Positions 34,298 through 42,342 of a stretch of DNA of 64,000 bases are shown in pieces (positions within the stretch are counted from its first letter, which is position 1; every line of letters starts with the position of its first letter). This stretch comes from an uncultured Candidatus Saccharibacteria bacterium (GTDB lineage: Bacteria > Patescibacteriota > Saccharimonadia > Saccharimonadales > Saccharimonadaceae). The stretch spans positions 1-64,000 of the forward strand of contig CALIJB010000004.1 of NCBI GenBank assembly GCA_938017675.1, read 5' to 3'. The notes beneath the pieces were generated by a model. The model saw only the letters and a program-made list of their open reading frames with translations. It was not told where the DNA came from and did no database searches. A program made the translations under genes and the position numbers.

Positions 34298-34972
34298 ATG
34301 ATGATTTCCCTGTTCGATATACTAGCGCCCCACTACTGTTGTTCTTGCGGTGAAATTGGCAGGATTATTTGTGATGATTGTAAAAATAACATCATCTCGC
34401 GAGCTTCGCGGCGGTGCTTGCTATGCGCGAAAACTATTCGTAATTCCAGCGGTTTATGCCAGCGCTGCCAGCCGAGAGCGCCTTTTGAAAATGCTTGGTA
34501 TGTTGGCGAACGAAACGGCGCTTTGAAGCTGTTGATTGGTGCTTATAAATTCGAACGAGTTGGCGGTGCTTATCGCGAGATTGTTGATTTGCTAGATACG
34601 CGCGTATCAGAATTACCTGTCGAGACAATTGTGGTGCCAGTGCCGACGATCGCGTCGCACGTTCGCCAGCGCGGTTTCGATCACGCAGCGAGGTTAGCCA
34701 AGGAGTTTGCTAGGCGCCGAAAGCTCCCCTATCGTACGATACTGCATCGGCGAACCTCATCAGTCCAGCATACTGCCGATAAGAGCGAGCGCTGGCAGCA
34801 AGCGAAGCAGGCTTTTGTTTGCGACAGCTCAGAGGCCGCTAGCTGTTTGTTGATCGATGATATTTACACTACTGGAGCGACATTGTATTATGCTGCCAAA
34901 GCTCTACTGGATAGCGGAGTCGAAAAAGTGTCGGTAGCAGTAGTAGCGCGGCAGCCTACCCAGGGTAGCTAA
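34298..34972 (+). CDS. comF: ComF-family phosphoribosyltransferase-like protein
   Basis: A 224-residue protein with an N-terminal double zinc-finger-like region (CCSCGEIGRIICDDC, CLLCAKTI, CQRCQ) and a C-terminal PRTase fold carrying the PRPP motif CLLIDDIYTTGATL and VVPVPTIASHVRQRGFDHAARLA. This is the ComFC type, linked to DNA uptake in competent bacteria, where it acts with ssDNA. No other competence gene is in view, so its role here is open. Confidence 0.9.
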   Translation: MMISLFDILAPHYCCSCGEIGRIICDDCKNNIISRASRRCLLCAKTIRNSSGLCQRCQPRAPFENAWYVGERNGALKLLIGAYKFERVGGAYREIVDLLDTRVSELPVETIVVPVPTIASHVRQRGFDHAARLAKEFARRRKLPYRTILHRRTSSVQHTADKSERWQQAKQAFVCDSSEAASCLLIDDIYTTGATLYYAAKALLDSGVEKVSVAVVARQPTQGS

Positions 34973-34976
34973 TCTC

Positions 34977-34985
34977 TGATATAAT
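34977..34985 (+). promoter_or_regulatory. Extended -10 promoter of tRNA-Ser(UGA)
   Basis: TG-A-TATAAT at 34977-34985, 9 nt before the mature tRNA 5' end. Confidence 0.65.
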
Positions 34986-34994
34986 GGGTTCGCT

Positions 34995-35084
<90 letters not shown>

Positions 35085-35121
35085 AAAATACCTTATTTAC
35101 TTTTATAAAAATGAAATTATT

Positions 35122-35562
35122 TTAGCGGCTGGAGGCGCCATAGCCGCCAGTAGTAGTACCGCTGCCGCCAATACCGCTACCTGATGGGCTAGGTATAAAA
35201 TTGCCGATGACGAAATTAACGGCCGCGTAGGCCAGAATTGCCACGATTATACCGACTAGCGCATAAAGGATAGTGTTCTTGGCTGATTGAACTTTCGAGG
35301 CGTCGCCGCCAGATACGATATATTTTAGCCCGCCGATGATGAGCATGATTACAGCAACGGCGCCAACGATGAATAGCAAGACGCTGCTCACCCGTGAAAA
35401 TACGCCAGACTCGCCGAATAAGGTGGTTGGCTGGTCGGCACCGCGCGCCGAACTAGCGCCGTCTGCGATTGAGCCGATAGCTGCTACCGGCAGCGGCGAC
35501 AGCGCTGCCGCGACAATGCTGATTGAGGCTAAAATTCCGATGATGATATTACTGCGTTTCAT
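35122..35562 (-). CDS. Pilin-like membrane protein 7 (detached copy)
   Basis: A 146-residue member of the same family as the six genes at 31.1-33.6 kb, but on the opposite strand. Signal peptide about 1-29 (ends VAAIGS), no Cys pair, the joined-helix motif VSGGDASKVQSAKNTIL, and a Gly/Ser-rich C-terminal tail (about 25 residues) not found in the others. Its separate position may mean separate regulation or an older duplication. Confidence 0.75.
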   Translation of the reverse strand: MKRSNIIIGILASISIVAAALSPLPVAAIGSIADGASSARGADQPTTLFGESGVFSRVSSVLLFIVGAVAVIMLIIGGLKYIVSGGDASKVQSAKNTILYALVGIIVAILAYAAVNFVIGNFIPSPSGSGIGGSGTTTGGYGASSR

Positions 35563-35683
35563 AATAATCTTGAATCCTTCTAATTATTAGTATACATGGT
35601 TATCATCAAAAATCTATGCAGCAATGGTAAAATATGCTAAACTGGTAGCGATTGGAGCTTTACTATTGGTGATAGCTTCGTTC

Positions 35684-35776
35684 GGAGGAGTACCCAAGTG
35701 GCTGAAGGGGACGGTTTGCTAAATCGTTAGTACGGGGAGACCTGTAGCGGGAGTTCGAATCTCCCCTCCTCCGCCA
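35684..35776 (+). tRNA. tRNA-Ser (anticodon GCU)
   Basis: Acceptor GGAGGAG pairs with CTCCTCC, then G and encoded CCA. Anticodon stem ACGGT/ATCGT, loop TTGCTAA, anticodon GCT. A long variable arm is present. Confidence 0.94.
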
Positions 35777-35783
35777 AGAAAAG

Positions 35784-35813
35784 TAGAGGCCGTTTGTTGT
35801 CCTCTATTTTTTT
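35784..35813 (+). terminator. Terminator after tRNA-Ser(GCU)
   Basis: TAGAGG (35784-35789) pairs with CCTCTA (35801-35806), followed by seven T. Confidence 0.75.
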
Positions 35814-35832
35814 GTGGTAATTACTGCAGCCA

Positions 35833-35847
35833 TGATATAATGCGGTT
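35833..35847 (+). promoter_or_regulatory. Extended -10 promoter giving a leaderless mRNA
   Basis: TG-A-TATAAT at 35833-35841 ends 6 nt before ATG 35848. Confidence 0.65.
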
Positions 35848-36540
35848 ATGCAAGACGACTCATCGCAAGATTGGCAAAAACCAGCAGAGACAGCTTCTGG
35901 GGCGCCTTTTCAAGCGGCTGTTTCAGAAGCAGAGTTAAATACGAGTGCAGAATCAACCCAGCCAGTTTCAGTTGATGCCGAGGCGGCAGATTCAGCTGCT
36001 CCAACTGGTCTTAACTCAGCAGAGAACGACACTCCAGTATTTGGCGATTATGCAACGCCAGCGGTCGAGCCTGACGATAGCGAAATTCTTGTGCGCTGGC
36101 AAGGTCCAGAGCATCTCTATAGCGAGCGTTCGATGGTGTGGTATGCGGTGTTGGCGCTAGCGACGCTCATAATGATGGCGATTGCTTATTTTGCGTTTAA
36201 TTCGCTGACATTCACCATTTTGTTGCCAGTGATGGCGGTGGCGCTGGGCGTGTACGCGCATCGGCCGCCAGAAATTATTGATTACACCTTGACCCGCAAG
36301 GGTTTGTATGTTCGCGACCGGCTAATGCTGTATGATCAGTTTAAATCGTTTGATGTTGTCACTATCAATAATGTTCATCATATTGCGCTAATTCCGCGCA
36401 AGCGCTTCCAGCTAGGGCAGAATATTTACTTCCCTGAGGAATCAGGCGAGAAAATTGTCGACATGCTAGCGGCGCGCCTGCCGATGAAAGAGGTCAAGCC
36501 AGATTTTATCGACCGAATACTAGCCAAGCTTCACTTGTGA
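35848..36540 (+). CDS. Membrane protein of unknown function
   Basis: A 230-residue protein with an acidic, Ala/Ser/Thr-rich N-terminus (about 1-85), two adjacent helices (about 100-140, with MVWYAVLALATLIMMAIAYF), and a C-terminal beta-rich part (IIDYTLTRKGLYVRDRLMLYDQFKSF, ALIPRKRFQLGQNIYF) that resembles a PH-like domain. This layout is common in CPR genomes but I cannot assign a function. It lies between two tRNA genes as a single-gene unit. Confidence 0.75.
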   Translation: MQDDSSQDWQKPAETASGAPFQAAVSEAELNTSAESTQPVSVDAEAADSAAPTGLNSAENDTPVFGDYATPAVEPDDSEILVRWQGPEHLYSERSMVWYAVLALATLIMMAIAYFAFNSLTFTILLPVMAVALGVYAHRPPEIIDYTLTRKGLYVRDRLMLYDQFKSFDVVTINNVHHIALIPRKRFQLGQNIYFPEESGEKIVDMLAARLPMKEVKPDFIDRILAKLHL

Positions 36541-36574
36541 AAAGTGTTTGAGTATGCTATTATCAGCTAGTTAG

Positions 36575-36650
36575 CACCCGTAGCTCAGCTGGATAGAGCG
36601 TTGGTTTGCGGTACCAGAGGTCGTGCGTTCGAATCGCGCCGGGTGTACCA
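36575..36650 (+). tRNA. tRNA-Arg (anticodon GCG)
   Basis: Acceptor GCACCCG/CGGGTGT (first pair G-U), A73 and encoded CCA. Anticodon stem TTGGT/ACCAG, loop TTGCGGT, anticodon GCG. Most bacteria use ACG, edited to ICG, for this codon box. Confidence 0.92.
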
Positions 36651-36763
36651 CATGTTTTTATACGAGCCTGGATCGGATGGTTCGTGTTTGATGATTGAGA
36701 GCGTCTGCCCCGCTGGGCGGGCGCTTTTCGTTTGGCGGACAGTTGCTATGCTGCTGATGTTTG

Positions 36764-36778
36764 TGATTAAATAGAAGT
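36764..36778 (+). promoter_or_regulatory. Extended -10-like box, leaderless
   Basis: TG-A-TTAAAT at 36764-36772 ends 6 nt before ATG 36779; the hexamer is weaker than in the other cases. Confidence 0.45.
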
Positions 36779-37180
36779 ATGACTAATGAGGAATTATCCA
36801 ATCAGATACAAAAACTAAGTGATATCGTTGCCAATTTGGCGAAAACGATGAACGAACGCTTTGAAAAAAACGACGAGCAGTTTGCACAGATCGACGAACG
36901 TTTCAATAGAATTGATGAGCAGCTCGCCGATATTCGCAACGACCATAAAACATTGGTTGATATCGTGAAAGATATGGATTTGCGAATGGATAAGGGCTTC
37001 AATGAGCTAAAAGCTGAAGACGGCAAAATTCACGCTGAGATTGCTAGTCTGCGACTTGAACTTTACCACGAATCTGGCAGCCGCGAGCTGGTGGACGATA
37101 CTTTGTATGGTTCGTTAGACAAGCGCTTGCGCCGACTAGAGGCAAAGTTTCCTGATTTGGCGTCAAGCCAAGCGGTGTGA
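36779..37180 (+). CDS. Small coiled-coil protein, unknown function
   Basis: A 133-residue hydrophilic protein with heptad-like repeats over most of its length (ANLAKTMNERFEKNDEQF, AQIDERFNRIDEQLADI, then VKDMDLRMDKGFNEL). No membrane segment or catalytic motif. Proteins of this type are frequent in Patescibacteria, usually without known function. Its stop lies 5 nt from the 3' end of the convergent tRNA-Ser(GGA). Confidence 0.75.
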   Translation: MTNEELSNQIQKLSDIVANLAKTMNERFEKNDEQFAQIDERFNRIDEQLADIRNDHKTLVDIVKDMDLRMDKGFNELKAEDGKIHAEIASLRLELYHESGSRELVDDTLYGSLDKRLRRLEAKFPDLASSQAV

Positions 37181-37184
37181 TATT

Positions 37185-37274
37185 TGGCGGAGAGACAGGG
37201 ATTCGAACCCTGGGTACGATTGCTCGCACACACGCGTTCCAGGCGTGCACCTTCAACCACTCGGTCACCTCTCC
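37185..37274 (-). tRNA. tRNA-Ser (anticodon GGA)
   Basis: On the minus strand GGAGAGG pairs with TCTCTCC, then G and encoded CCA. Anticodon stem CACGC/GCGTG, loop CTGGAAC, anticodon GGA. A long variable arm is present. Confidence 0.94.
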
Positions 37275-37397
37275 TTCGCTTACAATTTTACCAGAAAACG
37301 CCAGAAATATGAATTGCGCTTTACTCTGCGCCCGACTAATTAAAAATGTGGTATTTTACACAATCTTCATCGGTTGATTTATTAAACGTCACTTGTC

Positions 37398-37411
37398 TAT
37401 AATAGATTAAT
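37398..37411 (+). promoter_or_regulatory. -10 box for the ABC exporter, leaderless
   Basis: TATAAT at 37398-37403 ends 8 nt before ATG 37412. No ribosome site fits between. Confidence 0.6.
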
Positions 37412-38305
37412 ATGACAGCGCGAAAGACAGCAAGGCCGATAATTCAACTTAAAAAACTTACAAAAATATACGGTATAGGCGACGCGGCGCACGATGCGCT
37501 CGATGAAATTGATTTAACCATCCGCGAGGGCGAGTTTATCGCTGTGATGGGGCCGTCCGGCTGCGGCAAGACGACTTTGCTTAATATCATTGGTTTTTTG
37601 GATCGGCCTGACCAGGGCGAATATCTGTTCGAGGAGCACTCAACCGCTCGCCTATCAGAGCGGCAGTACGCCAAAATTCGTTCTAACAAGATTGGCATCG
37701 TTTTTCAGAGCTTTAATTTGATTAATCGCTTGACAGTGCTGGAAAACGTTGCTTTGCCGCTGATTTACAAAGGTGTACCGCGCGTCAAGCGTCTGGAAAT
37801 GGCTAGTAGCATTCTAAAGTCGTTCCATTTGCAGGAGCGCGAATATTACATGCCGTGGCAGCTATCGGGCGGCCAGATGCAGCGCGTGGCGATTGCTCGG
37901 GCTTTAGTGAATAAACCGAGCATCATTCTAGCCGACGAGCCAACCGGTAACCTTGATAGCCGCTCTAGCCACGTTATTATGGAGGAACTGGCTAACTTGC
38001 ACAAAAAAGGCAATACTATCGTTATGGTGACTCACAACCCGAATCTGACTAGCTATGCTAGCCGCGTGATTAACATGCTTGACGGCAAGGTTGCTAGCGA
38101 CCGCCGCGTAACGGTTGAATCGCATACCGAATCAAAGGAAGTAGCAATCCCGCTGCATAAATCAGACGCTTCTAAAGACAAGAATGACGCAGATGCCAAA
38201 GACGCCAAGGATAAGGACACTAAAAAAGCCAAAGAAGAAACAAAAGAAGCTACCAAAGATAAGCCTAAAAAGACAGCCAAAAAGAGCGAGGACGACGAAA
38301 AATGA
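37412..38305 (+). CDS. ABC transporter ATPase, MacB/LolD type, with charged tail
   Basis: The ATPase of a MacB-like exporter. Walker A GPSGCGKTT near residue 47, Q-loop FQSFNLI, signature LSGGQMQRVAIARA near 150 and Walker B ILADEPTGNLD are all intact, and the family insert KIGIVFQSFNLINRLTVLENV is typical. The catalytic part ends near residue 225; the last 60 residues are almost entirely Lys, Asp, Glu and Ala (KDKNDADAKDAKDKDTKKAK), unusual for this family. The stop overlaps the permease start by 4 nt. The transported substrate is unknown. Confidence 0.93.
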   Translation: MTARKTARPIIQLKKLTKIYGIGDAAHDALDEIDLTIREGEFIAVMGPSGCGKTTLLNIIGFLDRPDQGEYLFEEHSTARLSERQYAKIRSNKIGIVFQSFNLINRLTVLENVALPLIYKGVPRVKRLEMASSILKSFHLQEREYYMPWQLSGGQMQRVAIARALVNKPSIILADEPTGNLDSRSSHVIMEELANLHKKGNTIVMVTHNPNLTSYASRVINMLDGKVASDRRVTVESHTESKEVAIPLHKSDASKDKNDADAKDAKDKDTKKAKEETKEATKDKPKKTAKKSEDDEK

Positions 38306-39531
38306 GGTTAATGACAGTTGAACACATCACCGATGCTTATCAAACATTGCGGCGTAGTCGCGCGCGTACGGTACTGACGGCGCTGGGTATTGCTATCGGC
38401 GTGGCTAGCGTGACGTGTATTTTGGCGATTAGCGACGGTGCTCGCGGCATGATTTCTAATCAAGTTAATACCTATGACGGCAAGCTAATGATCGTCCGTC
38501 CGGGCGCGCAGACGCGCGATTTGAATGCTTATCTCAATCCAGCCGGGCAGCAGTTATTTGGTACTAGTTCACTAACCGAGGCTGATATCGAGGCTGCTAA
38601 ATCAATTGACGGTATTGAAGCGGTGGTGCCGCTAATGATTTTGAATGCTACTGCTAAAACCTCTCGAGCTGAGGCAGCTAATAATGTTGTACTTTCTACT
38701 ACTCCTGCATTTGTCAAGACGGCAGATATCAAAATGAACGCTGGCCAGTTCCTCGGCGAAGAAACTGACGATTCAGCGGTGGTGATCGGCAGCGAGTTGT
38801 CAACTAAACTATTCAATACTGATCGTTCGGTCGGCCAGATGTTCACGATGTACGGCCAGCAGTTTACGGTTATCGGCGTTGTCAAGGCTGGCGCTAATCC
38901 AGTTAACTATAACACTGTCGATTATGGTAATGCGATTTTTGTTTCTTATAATCAAGGCAAATTGCTGCACAAAGGCAGTACGCAGATCCAACAAATTAAC
39001 GTTTTGGCAAAGGACAAGGATAATGTCTCGGCTGTTAAAGATAAATTGAAAGAGAAAATCCTCAAACAACACCTAGGTGAAGCCAACTTTACTATTCTAA
39101 GTGGCGCTGATATTGGCCGGCCGACTGGCGAATTGTTTAGTGCCTTAACAGCGGTGATGGCGGCCATTGCAGCGATTTCGCTGGTAGTGGGCGGTGTTGG
39201 TATCATGAATATCATGCTGGTTGGCGTGGCTGAGCGCACCCGCGAAATTGGTATCCGCAAAGCAGTTGGCGCTAGCCAGCGGACGATTATCGGGCAATTT
39301 TTAGTTGAGTCGCTGATGATTAGCCTGCTGGGCGGCACTTGCGGTTATCTGGTTGGTTGTTTGTTAGCTGTGATTATTAGTTCACAAATGAGCTTTGGGC
39401 CGACAATGACCTGGTCAACGGCGATTGCGGCGTTGTTGATGGCAGTTGGTTCTGGCGTAATCTTCGGTACTTACCCTGCCCTGAAAGCGGCGCGCAAGAA
39501 TACTATTGAATCGCTGCGGCAATACCACTAG
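38302..39531 (+). CDS. ABC transporter permease, MacB/FtsX type
   Basis: A 409-residue permease with the MacB plan: helix 1 (about 22-45, ALGIAIGVASVTCILAISDG), a large extracytoplasmic MacB-type core domain (about 55-270), then three helices (about 285-400) containing GGVGIMNIMLVGVAERTREIGIRKAVGA, the FtsX-family signature. It works with the ATPase just upstream. In CPR such pairs are common and may export peptides or lipoproteins. Confidence 0.93.
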   Translation: MRLMTVEHITDAYQTLRRSRARTVLTALGIAIGVASVTCILAISDGARGMISNQVNTYDGKLMIVRPGAQTRDLNAYLNPAGQQLFGTSSLTEADIEAAKSIDGIEAVVPLMILNATAKTSRAEAANNVVLSTTPAFVKTADIKMNAGQFLGEETDDSAVVIGSELSTKLFNTDRSVGQMFTMYGQQFTVIGVVKAGANPVNYNTVDYGNAIFVSYNQGKLLHKGSTQIQQINVLAKDKDNVSAVKDKLKEKILKQHLGEANFTILSGADIGRPTGELFSALTAVMAAIAAISLVVGGVGIMNIMLVGVAERTREIGIRKAVGASQRTIIGQFLVESLMISLLGGTCGYLVGCLLAVIISSQMSFGPTMTWSTAIAALLMAVGSGVIFGTYPALKAARKNTIESLRQYH

Positions 39532-39557
39532 AGCCCGAATTTCTACCGATAGACGAT

Positions 39558-39597
39558 AAATAAAATAGACAGCGCTTATTCTGTCTATTTTATTTTT
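39558..39597. terminator. Bidirectional terminator
   Basis: AAATAAAATAGACAG (39558-39572) and CTGTCTATTTTATTT (39581-39595) form a 15-bp stem with an 8-nt loop, T-rich on both sides. It separates the ABC permease gene from the convergent SIS gene. Confidence 0.85.
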
Positions 39598-39615
39598 ACT
39601 TATCTCCACGCGCGT

Positions 39616-40659
39616 TTATTTTTCGAGGGCTTTTTTGAACTTTTCAATCAAATTAACCTGGGTTGGGTCGACATTATTGAGAATTGCCACGTAAATACTG
39701 GCAAAATCTGCTAAAATACAACCCCACAGCATCTGCTGTAGCGGTGTTTTGCCTGCGAGTGGTACCACGTTTGATTTCGGGCGTTTGCCAGATAGCATCT
39801 GGTCGCTGAGCGAGAAGCGTTTGAGGATGCGCGGGTGTTCGAGATCGCTTAGCAAATCAAATACCGCGAAAGGCTTCTCGACAGGGTGGCTAGTCCAGCC
39901 AATAAATTCGTTGTGGCTGAATTCTGGCAAATAGTTGCAAAATGCAACGTTTTTAGCATTTTCGTTCCAACTAATTTTCCACTTATAAGCTAGCGGCGCC
40001 ATCAAGCTGCCGCCGTAGAAAACCGGCGTTTTGCCGACAGCGATTAAGGCCAGCTGCTTGGCGTAGTTTTGCTTGGTCGGTACATCTTTGGTCCAGAGCG
40101 CGCTTTCTTTCTCTAGCCAAGTGCTAATAGCTGCTAGTTCGTCAATGTAGGTGCGGTCAATCAACTTGAAAGCATTAAGCACCTCAAATAGCGCTCGCAG
40201 CGAATAAATAACGGCCATGCGCGGCTGGCAATCTTTGGGAATGAGTGCTGATAGGATATGTTCTCGTTGAGCAATCTCGTTAAGTTCTCCGCCAGTAGCA
40301 ATGATAGCAATTTGGCAGCCGTGTTCAATCGCCTGCTTGAGGCATGATAGAGTTTCCTCGGTGTTACCAGAGTGGCTGCTAGCGATAACTAAGGTATTGT
40401 GATCGGCGTAATGCGGCAAACCGTAGTCCTTGACGACGTTGAACGGAATTGATAGCGTGTCGTTGAGCAGCGACTTAGCGAGGTCGGCCGCTAGCGCCGA
40501 GCCGCCCATGCCAGCGACGATGATGTTGCGCAGTTCGCGGCCGTCGTGCTCGGTGTCGCGCAATTGGCAGTCAAAATTCGCCTGTTGATAGAGTTTAGCT
40601 GCAACTTCGAGAGCGCCCCCGTTGTCTCTTTGCTTCAAAATATTAGAGTCATCTAGCAT
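39616..40659 (-). CDS. SIS-domain protein, bifunctional phosphoglucose/phosphomannose isomerase family
   Basis: A 347-residue sugar-phosphate isomerase family protein that interconverts aldose and ketose 6-phosphates. The first SIS domain has IIVAGMGGSALAADLAKSL and VIASSHSGNTEETLSCLKQA; the second half carries the PGI/PMI-type end (WKISWNENAKNVAFCNYLPEFSHNEFIGW), with the catalytic Glu/His region SHNE. A GAAAGGTGA site precedes the ATG. Such enzymes can feed scavenged hexoses into glycolysis or wall-sugar synthesis. Confidence 0.88.
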   Translation of the reverse strand: MLDDSNILKQRDNGGALEVAAKLYQQANFDCQLRDTEHDGRELRNIIVAGMGGSALAADLAKSLLNDTLSIPFNVVKDYGLPHYADHNTLVIASSHSGNTEETLSCLKQAIEHGCQIAIIATGGELNEIAQREHILSALIPKDCQPRMAVIYSLRALFEVLNAFKLIDRTYIDELAAISTWLEKESALWTKDVPTKQNYAKQLALIAVGKTPVFYGGSLMAPLAYKWKISWNENAKNVAFCNYLPEFSHNEFIGWTSHPVEKPFAVFDLLSDLEHPRILKRFSLSDQMLSGKRPKSNVVPLAGKTPLQQMLWGCILADFASIYVAILNNVDPTQVNLIEKFKKALEK

Positions 40660-40748
40660 GTAAAATCACCTTTCTCTTGCGATATTTCCTATAACTATGA
40701 TACAGTATATACTAAATAAAGCATAAAAGTAATGAAGAGGGTGGGCAC

Positions 40749-41210
40749 ATGGATATAAAACCGCAAACAACGCAGCCAATTAGCGACGATCAGGATCTCG
40801 CTAAGGTTTTGGCTGGCGTAAGTAACGGCGCGAGCGCAACGAGCGCACAACCAGCAGCACAATTGCCGCCGCTGCCTGATTTGCCGCCAGAGCCAGCGCC
40901 GGAGCCGGAACCAGTTGCACAGCCAAAACCGGCTAAAACATCAGCTACAGTTATGCCAGTTGCTGACAACGATCTTGATAATGTCAAGAACGAAGCCATC
41001 AAAGAGCTTCGACCGCTGGTGGATAAGCTCAACATCTCTGCCGAAGAAAAATTTGACACTTATCTGCTATTGATCCGCTCGACGGACGACAAAACTTTGA
41101 TTGCGCCGGCGCATGAGGCCGCCAAAAATATTGCTGATGAATCTCGCCGCGCTCAGGCTTTGCTTGATGTCATTAAAGAGATTGATTTCTTATCAAACCC
41201 GCAGCCGTAA
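40749..41210 (+). CDS. Unrecognised protein with Pro-rich middle
   Basis: A 153-residue product. Residues 1-80 are low complexity: Gln/Thr/Ala/Ser, then a Pro/Glu stretch (PPLPDLPPEPAPEPEP). Residues 85-150 form a probable helical domain (IKELRPLVDKLNISAEEKFDTYL, DESRRAQALLDVIKEIDFL). No membrane helix or known motif. A GAGGGTGG ribosome site precedes the ATG. The Pro-rich region may span wall or act as a flexible linker; function unknown. Confidence 0.65.
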   Translation: MDIKPQTTQPISDDQDLAKVLAGVSNGASATSAQPAAQLPPLPDLPPEPAPEPEPVAQPKPAKTSATVMPVADNDLDNVKNEAIKELRPLVDKLNISAEEKFDTYLLLIRSTDDKTLIAPAHEAAKNIADESRRAQALLDVIKEIDFLSNPQP

Positions 41211-41234
41211 TAGGTTTTCTCTGTAATCACGCGA

Positions 41235-41267
41235 TAACACCTCTGTAAGTCCTCCTCGGAGGTGTTA
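41235..41267. repeat. Inverted repeat overlapping a promoter
   Basis: TAACACCTC (41235-41243) is matched by GAGGTGTTA (41259-41267). The right arm overlaps the TG and -10 of the FemAB promoter, so it may be an operator; it could also be a terminator for the upstream gene. Confidence 0.5.
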
Positions 41268-41277
41268 TACTATAGTT
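41263..41277 (+). promoter_or_regulatory. Extended -10 promoter of the FemAB gene, leaderless
   Basis: TG-T-TATACT at 41263-41271 ends 6 nt before ATG 41278. Confidence 0.65.
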
Positions 41278-42309
41278 ATGACTATTCGTTTTGCAACTGA
41301 TGATGAAATCAACCGCTGGGATAATCTAGTGGTTCATAATAGCGATCGCGGCAATATGCTGCAAGGGTCGGTTTTTTTAAATTTGAAACGGCTGGCTAAC
41401 TGGCGGCCGCGTTTTATTATCTGCGGCGAGTTAGCAATTGGCGCTATCGAAAAGCATATTCCCCTATTCGGTAAAGTATGGTATATCCCGAAAGGTCCGG
41501 GTATAGCTAGCGCTAGCGAGTTAGCCTCGGTAGTGCCAGTGCTGCGTGATTTTGCTCGCCAGCAAGGTGTTTTTACTATCAAAATCGAGCCAGAATTACT
41601 ACGCGGTACTGACGTTTCTGCGATTGAACTATTACCTACTCAACCGATTCAGTACAATGCTTCGACTGTGGTGGTTGATTTACGTAGCGACATCGATACG
41701 ATTCTCAAGAGCCTGCCGCAAAAAGGCCGCCATGCTATCCGCCGCGCTGATCGCGACGGTGTTGTCGTCAAGCGGGTACCAGTCAATGATGAAACTTGCC
41801 AGGCGATGTATGATTTGTTCAAAGAAACGGCCGATGGCGCTGGCTTTACGATCCGCTCGCCGCAATACTACCGCGAATTCTACCAGCAATACGCTGATGC
41901 CAACCAAGGCCAGCTATTTTTTGCCTATTATCAAGATCAGCTGGTGGCTGGTGCCTTTGCGGTGATTCTGGGTACTAAAAGTACTTACAAAGACGGTGCT
42001 TCGGTTCGCAAACGTACGGCCTACGGTGCTAGCCACCGCCTGCAATGGGAAGTAATCAAATGGGCTAAAGAGCACGGCTCGCTCGAACACGACCTCTGCG
42101 GTACGCCAGCTTCCGATGAAATGAGTAACCCGAATCATCCGCGCTATGGCCTGGGGCGCTTCAAAACTAGCTTCAATAAGCATATCACCGACTATATTGG
42201 CGCTTTCGAGATTCCAGTTTCGCCTGTTAAGTCGCGGCTTTGGAGCAAATATATCGAACGATTAGTGCGCCGATTATACTTCGCCCGGCATCATGAATCA
42301 TACTATTAG
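41278..42309 (+). CDS. FemAB-family aminoacyltransferase 1
   Basis: A 343-residue FemAB protein. Members use aminoacyl-tRNA to add amino acids to the lipid II stem peptide. Two GNAT-like halves are seen: the first with RFIICGELAIGAIEKHIPLFG and WYIPKGPGI, and the second with QKGRHAIRRADRDGVVVKR, QLFFAYYQDQLVAGAFAVILG and YGASHRLQWEVIKWAKEHG, then the GRFKTSFN motif near the end. A second family member lies at 45.4-46.3 kb. Close serine tRNA genes are suggestive, since some Fem proteins use seryl-tRNA, but the substrate cannot be read. Confidence 0.9.
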   Translation: MTIRFATDDEINRWDNLVVHNSDRGNMLQGSVFLNLKRLANWRPRFIICGELAIGAIEKHIPLFGKVWYIPKGPGIASASELASVVPVLRDFARQQGVFTIKIEPELLRGTDVSAIELLPTQPIQYNASTVVVDLRSDIDTILKSLPQKGRHAIRRADRDGVVVKRVPVNDETCQAMYDLFKETADGAGFTIRSPQYYREFYQQYADANQGQLFFAYYQDQLVAGAFAVILGTKSTYKDGASVRKRTAYGASHRLQWEVIKWAKEHGSLEHDLCGTPASDEMSNPNHPRYGLGRFKTSFNKHITDYIGAFEIPVSPVKSRLWSKYIERLVRRLYFARHHESYY

Positions 42310-42342
42310 GCCGCTTAGAAGCACTCTCAGCCCTAATCGTCG

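Noticed and set aside
36660..36740. Possible small RNA or gene after tRNA-Arg
   Set aside because: Contains only a short GC-rich inverted stretch (GCCCCGCTGGGCGGGC), probably a terminator-like element without a clear T-run; not enough to call.
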